Positions 58,118 to 64,000 of a stretch of 64,000 nucleotides of DNA are shown in pieces. Source of the stretch: JARYGU01 sp033795365 (GTDB taxonomy: Bacteria; Pseudomonadota; Alphaproteobacteria; Rhizobiales; Rhizobiaceae); contig JARYGU010000008.1 of NCBI GenBank assembly GCA_033795365.1, positions 1 through 64,000 of the forward strand, written 5' to 3'. Position numbers and translations under genes: made by a program. The notes beneath the pieces were generated by a model that did not search any database, was not told the DNA's origin, and was given only the letters and a program-made list of their open reading frames with translations. Every line of letters begins with the position of its first letter. Position 1 is the stretch's first letter.

Positions 58118-59293
58118 CTACTGCGTGCCGCTCTCGCTCGCTTCCTTTGCCGCTTCGGCGGCCTTTTCAGCCTCGATCCTGCGCCAGCGCCGGACATTGG
58201 CGTTGTGGTCGTCCAGGGTCTCGGCGAAAGCATGGCCGCCGGTGCCGTCGGCGACGAAGTAGAGGTCGGAGGTGCGCGAAGGATTGGCGACGGCTTCGAG
58301 CGCCGCCCGTCCCGGATTTGCGATCGGCGTCGGCGGCAGACCCTTGATGACATAGGTGTTGTAGGGCGTCTGCTTCTCGAGGTCCGACTGGAAGATCGGG
58401 CGGTCCGCCGGCTTTCCGTCGCCGCCGAAGATGCCGTAGATGATCGTCGGGTCGGACTGAAGGCGCATGCCGCGCTCCAACCGGTTGAGGAAGACGGACG
58501 CCACCCGCGGGCGCTCGTCCGCCCGTCCGGTTTCCTTCTCGACGATCGAGGCGAGCGTCACGAACTCTTCCCGCGTGGCGACCGGCAGATCGTCGTCGCG
58601 CCTCTCCCATATCTGGTCGATCAGCGCCTTCTGCGCGGAAAGCATCTGCTGCACGATGTCCGCACGCTTCGTTCCGCGCGAGAATTTGTAGGTATCGGTC
58701 ATCAGCGAGCCTTCCGGCGGCATTTCGGCAGGCAGGTCGCCTTCGAGCACCGGATCTTCCGCAAGGCGGCGCCAGATCTGCTTGACCGTCAGCCCCTCCG
58801 GGATCGAAACGCTGTAGAGGATCGACTTGCCGGATTTCAGCAGTTCCATGATGTCGTGCATGGAGGCGGCGGCCTTGATTTCGTACTCGCCGGCCTTCAG
58901 CGTCTCGCCTTCGAGGTAGATGCGCGAGAGCAGGCGGAAAACGCGGCTGTCGGTGATCGCGCCGCTGCGCTCCAGATTGGCGGCGATCTCGTTCAGGCCG
59001 GCGCCGCTGCGGACGATGAAATTGGTATTGGCCTCCAGAGGACCCTGCTCCTCATAGCTCTTGAGCCCGTAATAGAAGATGCCGGCGGCCGCGATCGTCA
59101 CCAGGACGACCACCGTCATGAGGAAATTGAGAAAGATGACGATCTGGCTGCGGGCCTTGCGAGAACGGCGCGGCGGATGCGGCACCTTTTCCGGGCGCAG
59201 CGCTTCATTGGCGGATTTCGGAATGATCGGGCCCTTGCTCGCGCCGTCGCCGCGGCCGAAGGTCGTTTCACCGGAATCGTTCATGTCGCTCAA
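58118..59293 (-). CDS. mltG: Endolytic murein transglycosylase
   Basis: MltG cleaves nascent peptidoglycan glycan strands at the inner membrane and terminates their growth. The 391 residues have a cytosolic basic N-terminus, one membrane segment (VIFLNFLMTVVVLVTIAAAG, ~residues 57-80), a LysM-like subdomain (FIVRSGAGLNEIAANLE), and the YceG catalytic domain with LASIVEKETGRADERPRVA, whose Glu is catalytic. I chose TTG 59293: AGGAGGGG (minus strand, at 59301-59308) is seven bases upstream. The ATG at 59284 would be too far. It is downstream of fabF. Confidence 0.9.
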   Translation of the reverse strand: MSDMNDSGETTFGRGDGASKGPIIPKSANEALRPEKVPHPPRRSRKARSQIVIFLNFLMTVVVLVTIAAAGIFYYGLKSYEEQGPLEANTNFIVRSGAGLNEIAANLERSGAITDSRVFRLLSRIYLEGETLKAGEYEIKAAASMHDIMELLKSGKSILYSVSIPEGLTVKQIWRRLAEDPVLEGDLPAEMPPEGSLMTDTYKFSRGTKRADIVQQMLSAQKALIDQIWERRDDDLPVATREEFVTLASIVEKETGRADERPRVASVFLNRLERGMRLQSDPTIIYGIFGGDGKPADRPIFQSDLEKQTPYNTYVIKGLPPTPIANPGRAALEAVANPSRTSDLYFVADGTGGHAFAETLDDHNANVRRWRRIEAEKAAEAAKEASESGTQ

Positions 59294-59353
59294 GGGCAAT
59301 CCCCTCCTACTGGCATTGCATGTTCTCATCAAAGCAATGCGGCAAAAACAGGA

Positions 59354-59380
59354 TCGGGGCCAGCCCAGTCGAGGCCCCGA
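59354..59380 (-). terminator. Terminator after fabF
   Basis: TCGGGGCC (59354-59361) and GGCCCCGA (59373-59380) form an eight-bp stem in the fabF-mltG gap. On the minus strand it is followed by TCCTGTTTTTG, a T-rich tail, and the other side is AT-rich (CTATTTTATGG). It likely reduces readthrough from fabF into mltG, which has its own strong ribosome-binding site. Confidence 0.65.
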
Positions 59381-59434
59381 CTATTTTATGGGTTTTTGGC
59401 CCGTCTGCCGCATGGCGGCAGACAAGGCATCATC

Positions 59435-60694
59435 TCACGCGTAGCGGCGCAGGACCAGCGATGCGTTGGTTCCGCCGAAACCGAAGGAATTGGACAGCGC
59501 GACATTGATCTCGCGCTTGCGCGCTTCGTGCGGAACGAGATCGATGGCGGTTTCCACGTCGGGATTGTCGAGATTGATCGTCGGAGGCGCGACATTGTCG
59601 CGAATCGCGAGCGCCGTGAAGATCGCCTCGACGGCACCGGCCGCCCCGAGCAGATGACCGATCGCCGACTTCGTGGAGGACATGGCGATGCGCGAGGCGT
59701 TGTTGCCGACCAGCCGCTCGACGGCGCCGAGCTCGATCGTGTCGGCCATGGTGGAGGTGCCATGCGCATTGATGTAGTCGAGCTCTCCGGCGGATATGCC
59801 GGCGCGCTTCAGCGCCATGCTCATACAGCGGAAAGCGCCATCCCCATCCTCGGACGGGGCTGTGATGTGATAGGCGTCGCCGGAAAGGCCGTAGCCGACC
59901 ACTTCGGCATAGATCTTGGCACCGCGCGCCTCGGCGTGCTCCAGCTCTTCGAGGATCACGACACCGGCCCCCTCGCCCATGACGAAACCGTCGCGGTCGC
60001 GGTCATAGGGGCGCGAAGCGCGCGTCGGATCGTCGTTGCGGGCCGTGGACAACGCCTTGCAGGCGGCAAACCCGGCGAGCGCGATGCGGCTGATGGGAGA
60101 TTCCGTGCCGCCGGCAACCATCACGTCGGCATCGCCGAGCGCAATCAGGCGGCTCGCGTCGCCGATGGCATGCGCCCCGGTCGAACAGGCGGTCACGACC
60201 GAATGGTTCGGCCCGCGCAATTTGTGGCGGATCGAGACCTGCCCGGAGGCGAGATTGATAAGACGGCCGGGGATGAAAAACGGAGAAACGCGCCGCGGAC
60301 CCTTGTCGCGCAGCGTATAGCCGGCCTCGACAATGCCTTCCAGGCCGCCGATGCCGGAACCGATCAGGACGCCGGTCGCGATCTGGTCCTCGTCGGTTTC
60401 GGGATGCCAGCCGGCATCGTCCAGCGCCATATCGGCAGCAGCCATCGCATAGATGATGAAGGGATCGACCTTGCGCTGTTCCTTCGGCTCCATCCACTGA
60501 TCGACATTAAAGGTGCCATCGGAACCGTCACCGGTCGGGATCATGCAGGCAACTTGCGCGGGAAGGTCGTCGACCTCGAATTCGGTCACCTTCCGGGCGC
60601 CGCTCTGACCGGCCAGAAGCCGGGACCAGGTCACTTCGGTGCCACAGCCCAAAGGAGATACCATGCCGGTACCGGTGATAACGACACGCCTCAT
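59435..60694 (-). CDS. fabF: Beta-ketoacyl-ACP synthase II
   Basis: FabF condenses acyl-ACP with malonyl-ACP and is the main elongating enzyme of fatty acid synthesis. The 419 residues carry the Cys-His-His triad: VTACSTGAHAIGDASR (Cys), DYINAHGTSTMADTIE (His) and TKSAIGHLLGAAGAVE (His). The start RRVVITGTGMVSPLGCG follows immediately. The long upstream extension in the same frame is spurious. It lies downstream of acpP and upstream of mltG. Confidence 0.97.
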   Translation of the reverse strand: MRRVVITGTGMVSPLGCGTEVTWSRLLAGQSGARKVTEFEVDDLPAQVACMIPTGDGSDGTFNVDQWMEPKEQRKVDPFIIYAMAAADMALDDAGWHPETDEDQIATGVLIGSGIGGLEGIVEAGYTLRDKGPRRVSPFFIPGRLINLASGQVSIRHKLRGPNHSVVTACSTGAHAIGDASRLIALGDADVMVAGGTESPISRIALAGFAACKALSTARNDDPTRASRPYDRDRDGFVMGEGAGVVILEELEHAEARGAKIYAEVVGYGLSGDAYHITAPSEDGDGAFRCMSMALKRAGISAGELDYINAHGTSTMADTIELGAVERLVGNNASRIAMSSTKSAIGHLLGAAGAVEAIFTALAIRDNVAPPTINLDNPDVETAIDLVPHEARKREINVALSNSFGFGGTNASLVLRRYA

Positions 60695-60805
60695 TGTCCG
60701 TGATCCACCCTGCTTTGTTTTATGATGCCTCCAAGAGACAATACTGGTTCCCGAACGGGAACGCGGCGGGCCGCCTGAGCGACCCGCCAAGGTCGAGCCT
60801 TGAAA

Positions 60806-61042
60806 TCAGGCCTGAGCCTTTTCAATGAACTTGACGGCGTCGCCGACCGTCAGGATCGAGTCTGCGGCATCGTCCGGGATTTCGACGCCGAATTCTTCTT
60901 CGAAGGCCATGACCAGTTCGACCGTGTCGAGCGAGTCCGCGCCAAGATCATCGATGAAGCTTGCGCCTTCGCTGACCTTTTCGGCGTCAACGCCCAGATG
61001 ATCAATGACAATTTTCTTTACGCGTTCTGCGATATCGCTCAT
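60806..61042 (-). CDS. acpP: Acyl carrier protein
   Basis: AcpP carries growing acyl chains on a phosphopantetheine arm. The 78-residue acidic protein shows SDIAERVKKIVIDHLGVD, the attachment site FIDDLGADSLDTVELVMA (Ser of DSL) and EIPDDAADSILTVGDAV. A ~279-base upstream gap separates it from fabG and probably contains a strong promoter for this abundant protein. The longer frame upstream is not coding. Confidence 0.98.
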   Translation of the reverse strand: MSDIAERVKKIVIDHLGVDAEKVSEGASFIDDLGADSLDTVELVMAFEEEFGVEIPDDAADSILTVGDAVKFIEKAQA

Positions 61043-61321
61043 GTCGGATTCCTCGACCTTTGTTTTATCAGCGATGCCTTCGCGGCATCGGTCACTCGAA
61101 CTATGCCTGACACGCCGAGGCATATCAGGCAATCCCTTCAACCCGGATACGGCCATGGAGACGCTTTCTGCATCCCCTCATAACCTTCACATCCCCAGGT
61201 CGACTGCGGACAGTCATGGCCCGATTAACACGGTTTATGCCTGCCGCAAAGTCCGAAAATCGCCGGGCGCGCGGCGGTCAACATGCTATTTCCGCCGAGC
61301 ACCCGAAGGTTTCGGATGCGC

Positions 61322-62059
61322 TCAGATCATCGCCATGCCGCCATTCACATGCAGCGTCTGCCCGGTCATGTAGGCAGCCTCGCTCGAGGCGAGATAAGCG
61401 ACGGTCGAGGCGACCTCGGCTCCGGAGCCCATGCGCTTCATCGGGATCGCTCCCATGATGGTCTCCTTCTGCTTATCGTTCAGCTTGCCTGTCATGGCCG
61501 ATTCGATGAAGCCCGGCGCCACGCAGTTGACCGTGACGTTGCGGGTGGCGATCTCCTGCGCCAGCGACTTGGTGAAGCCGATCATGCCGGCCTTCGAGGC
61601 GCAGTAGTTCGCCTGTCCCGGATTGCCGGTGACGCCGACGATAGAGGTAATGTTGATGATGCGGCCGTAGCGGCGGCGCATCATCGGATGGGTGAGCTCC
61701 CGCGTGAGCCGGAAGACGGAGGTGAGATTGACCTCGAGAACCGAATCCCAGTCCTCGTCGCTCATGCGCACGAAAAGACCGTCGCGGGTGATGCCGGCAT
61801 TGTTGACGAGGATGTCGACGCCGGCGAGTTCGGCTTCGGCCTTCTCGCCGAGCGCCTTTACCTCGGCGCGATCCGAAAGGTTCGCCGGAAAGACATGCAC
61901 GCGCTCGCCGAGGGAGGAGGCAAGCTCTTCGAGCTTCTCGACGCGCGTGCCGTGCAGGCCGACGATGGCGCCCTGGGCGTGAAGGATGCGGGCGATCTCC
62001 TCGCCGATGCCGCCGGACGCGCCGGTCACCAAGGCCTTTCGGCCGGAAAGATCAAACAT
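61322..62059 (-). CDS. fabG: 3-oxoacyl-ACP reductase
   Basis: FabG reduces beta-ketoacyl-ACP with NADPH. The 245 residues contain ALVTGASGGIGEEIARIL, NNAGITRDGLFVRMSDEDW, and the catalytic pair in NYCASKAGMIGFTKSL (Tyr-x3-Lys), followed by VNCVAPGFIESAMTGKL. The C-terminus ends with the typical QTLHVNGGMAMI. It is between fabD and acpP on the minus strand, with a 93-base gap to fabD. Confidence 0.97.
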   Translation of the reverse strand: MFDLSGRKALVTGASGGIGEEIARILHAQGAIVGLHGTRVEKLEELASSLGERVHVFPANLSDRAEVKALGEKAEAELAGVDILVNNAGITRDGLFVRMSDEDWDSVLEVNLTSVFRLTRELTHPMMRRRYGRIINITSIVGVTGNPGQANYCASKAGMIGFTKSLAQEIATRNVTVNCVAPGFIESAMTGKLNDKQKETIMGAIPMKRMGSGAEVASTVAYLASSEAAYMTGQTLHVNGGMAMI

Positions 62060-62152
62060 GGTCCTGTTCCTGCTTTCTTGATTATAGGTCCGTGCGACAG
62101 CGGGAACGCGCTTCCACGCTCCCTTGCATAGTCTATATCTGCAATGCCTGCT

Positions 62153-63097
62153 TCAAACGGCAAGCTCCGACAGCACCGCTTCGATGTCGGCGGGGGTATT
62201 CACGGCAATGCCGTTCAGCGATTTGTCGATGCGGCGCGCAAGCCCCGTCAGCACCTTTCCGGAGCCGAGTTCGTAAAGGGTCGTCACATTGTTGGCGGCG
62301 AACCACTCCGCCGTCTCGCGCCAGCGGACCTGCCCGGTCACCTGCTCCACGAGCAGGCGGGCGATTTCGGCCGGATCACTGACCGGCGCGGCGCGCACAT
62401 TGGCGACAAGCGGGACCGCGGGCGCCTTCATCTCCACGCCTGCAAGCGCCTCGCGCATCGCCTCGGCAGCCGGCGCCATCAGGGCGGAATGAAAGGGTGC
62501 GGAAACCGGCAGCATCAGCGCCCGCTTGGCGCCCTTCTCGGTCGCAAGGCGAGCCGCGACCTCGACCGCCGGCTTGGAACCGGAAATCACCAGCTGCCCG
62601 CCGCCATTGTCGTTGGCGATCTGGCAGGTTCCGCCGCGCGATGCCTCCTTGCATAAAGCCTCGACATCGGCGTGCTCCAGCCCGATGATCGCCGCCATCG
62701 CGCCCTCCCCGACGGGGACGGCCGATTGCATGGCATTGCCGCGGATGCGCAGGAGGCGAGCCGTATCGGCAAGGGTGAAGGTACCGGCCGCGCAGAGCGC
62801 CGAATATTCGCCGAGCGAGTGACCGGCGACAAAGGAAACGGTGTCCTTGAGCGAAAGCCCCCGCGCCTCGAGCACGCGGATCAGCGCCATGGAAACGGCC
62901 ATAAGCGCCGGCTGGGCGTTGGCTGTCAGCGTCAGCTCGTCTTCGGGGCCAGCGAACATGAGCGTAGACAGTTTCTGGCTCAGGGCGTCGTCGACCTCTG
63001 CGAAAACGGCGGCGGCCTCTGGGAAGGCTTCGGCCAGTTCCTTGCCCATGCCGACCGTCTGGCTGCCCTGGCCGGGGAAGGTGAATGCAACGCTCAT
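62153..63097 (-). CDS. fabD: Malonyl-CoA-ACP transacylase
   Basis: FabD loads malonyl groups onto ACP. The 314 residues show SVAFTFPGQGSQTVGMG, the nucleophile GHSLGEYSALCAAG (Ser), the Arg region TARLLRIRGNAMQSAV, and LPVSAPFHSALMAPA (His). ATG 63097 has GGGAGAAACACCC upstream. It heads the fabD-fabG-acpP-fabF block and is divergent from an aldo/keto reductase. Confidence 0.96.
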   Translation of the reverse strand: MSVAFTFPGQGSQTVGMGKELAEAFPEAAAVFAEVDDALSQKLSTLMFAGPEDELTLTANAQPALMAVSMALIRVLEARGLSLKDTVSFVAGHSLGEYSALCAAGTFTLADTARLLRIRGNAMQSAVPVGEGAMAAIIGLEHADVEALCKEASRGGTCQIANDNGGGQLVISGSKPAVEVAARLATEKGAKRALMLPVSAPFHSALMAPAAEAMREALAGVEMKAPAVPLVANVRAAPVSDPAEIARLLVEQVTGQVRWRETAEWFAANNVTTLYELGSGKVLTGLARRIDKSLNGIAVNTPADIEAVLSELAV

Positions 63098-63282
63098 GGG
63101 TGTTTCTCCCGTCACTGTTTTTCCCTCCATTCACATTATGAACCGCGGAGTCAAGGCTTTGGCCTTTACCGGGAAGCCGGTTTGCCAAGCATTTCACAGG
63201 CTGCACGGGGTCTCCGCCGCTTGCACTTCGTCATAACCTGACTACATTCGCGCCGTTCCCACCAAAAAGGTCTTTTCCCTCC

Positions 63283-64000
63283 ATGAAATATAATTTGCTC
63301 GGCAGGACCGGCATCAAGGTCTCCGAAATCTGTCTCGGCACGATGACCTGGGGCTCCCAGAACAGCGAGGCGGAAGCGCACCAGCAGCTCGATTACGCAT
63401 TCGACCGCGGCGTCAACTTCATCGACACCGCCGAACTCTATCCGACCACGCCTGCAGGTCCCGAAACGTTCGGGGACACGGAAAGGCTCATCGGCTCCTG
63501 GCTTGCCGGCCGGGGCGACCGCGAGCGGATCGTGCTCGCGTCCAAGGTCGCCGGACCGGGCCGGTCCTACATCCGCGACGGCGCGCCGATGAAGCGCGAG
63601 ACGATCACCGCCGCGCTGGACGAAAGCCTGAAGCGCCTGCGCACCGACTATATCGACCTCTATCAGGTCCACTGGCCGAACCGCGGCAGCTACCATTTCC
63701 GCCAGTCCTGGACCTTCGACGCCACGCTGCAGGACAGGGAGACGGCACGCAACGATCTCATCGAGACGCTGGAGACGCTCGGCTCGCTGAAGCAGGCCGG
63801 CAAGATCCGCGAAGTGGGTCTCTCCAACGAGACCGCCTGGGGCACGCTGCAGTATCTGCGGTTTTCCGAAGAGAGGGGCCTGCCCCGCGTCGCCTCGCTG
63901 CAGAACGAATACAGCCTGCTCTGCCGCTATTTCGATCTCGATCTTGCAGAACTCTCGCATCATGAGGATGTCGGGCTGCTCGCCTATTCGCCGCTTGCCG
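63283..64000 (+). CDS. Aldo/keto reductase (Tas-like), truncated by window end
   Basis: The N-terminal ~239 residues of an NADPH-dependent aldo/keto reductase are present; the gene continues beyond the window. The start KYNLLGRTGIKVSEICLGT is family-typical. Catalytic residues are visible: Asp and Tyr in FIDTAELYPTT, Lys in VLASKVAGPG and His in IDLYQVHWPNRGS. The ELYPTTPAGPETFGDTE segment resembles E. coli Tas. It is divergent from fabD with a 185-base gap. The true C-terminus and substrate are not seen. Confidence 0.88.
   Translation, partial: MKYNLLGRTGIKVSEICLGTMTWGSQNSEAEAHQQLDYAFDRGVNFIDTAELYPTTPAGPETFGDTERLIGSWLAGRGDRERIVLASKVAGPGRSYIRDGAPMKRETITAALDESLKRLRTDYIDLYQVHWPNRGSYHFRQSWTFDATLQDRETARNDLIETLETLGSLKQAGKIREVGLSNETAWGTLQYLRFSEERGLPRVASLQNEYSLLCRYFDLDLAELSHHEDVGLLAYSPLA

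Noticed and set aside
1..64000. CRISPR arrays, tRNA or rRNA genes, transposases, integrases
   Set aside because: No regular spaced repeats, cloverleaf-like sequences or DDE/recombinase proteins were recognised on reading; small RNAs cannot be excluded.

Overview
The window looks like chromosomal DNA of a Rhizobiaceae-type alphaproteobacterium (Sinorhizobium/Ensifer, Shinella or Rhizobium group). The basis is high GC content, the HdaA/perM/ppk/ppx block, the lptFG-lptD-surA-pdxA-ksgA block, the fabD-fabG-acpP-fabF-mltG-yicC-gmk block, a D-galactose 1-dehydrogenase-like gene, and a RIME-like palindromic intergenic repeat. The organism assignment is inferred from gene content and order, not from a search. 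I found no rRNA, tRNA, CRISPR array, transposase or prophage.

Layout. 0-2.2 kb: small exported proteins (DUF4087, an NTF2-like protein, a lipoprotein) and a GNAT acetyltransferase. 2.25-5 kb: an arsenic operon arsR-arsC-arsH-MFS (ArsK-like) behind a promoter that appears to give a leaderless arsR message. 5.0-5.9 kb: an AT-rich island with one orphan gene carrying a PD-(D/E)XK nuclease-like signature. 6-13 kb: an MFS permease, a Tat-exported multicopper oxidase, RNase D, a DUF2000 gene head-to-head with an AraC regulator, and an exported phytase/esterase-like protein. 13-14.2 kb: a two-gene nucleotidyltransferase-like module, the first gene frameshifted. 14.3-22 kb: ppx, ppk, hdaA and perM on the minus strand, then purM-purN on the plus strand. 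22-24.5 kb: two toxin-antitoxin loci (VapBC-like and Xre/RES-like) on either side of an alpha/beta hydrolase; both toxins are split by a one-base lesion. 24.5-31 kb: Nudix hydrolase, molybdopterin oxidoreductase, RlmJ, a lipoprotein RNase T2, a GST and an outer-membrane barrel protein. 31-35.4 kb: SDR-uvrC-pgsA-moaD-moaE. 35.4-39.3 kb: ndk, a GST, DinB and an ABC-F ATPase. 39.5-44.7 kb: a TRAP transporter whose binding protein and permease genes lie on opposite strands around a cupin gene, then a sugar dehydrogenase. 44.8-54.7 kb: holC-pepA on the minus strand and the outer-membrane biogenesis operon on the plus strand. 54.7-64 kb: a GST, an ICMT-like methyltransferase, and the gmk/yicC/mltG/fab block on the minus strand. 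An aldo/keto reductase runs off the right end.

How the genes work together. Most are core functions: LPS export, fatty acid synthesis, polyphosphate turnover, purine and cofactor synthesis, and DNA repair. The accessory content is the arsenic operon, the AT-rich orphan nuclease-like gene and the three toxin-antitoxin-type modules. The most notable pattern is that the only three genes with clear reading-frame breaks are the VapC toxin, the RES toxin and the nucleotidyltransferase of the third module. In both toxins the break creates an NTGA stop/start overlap at a TGAC sequence, and both halves keep the residues expected of the family.
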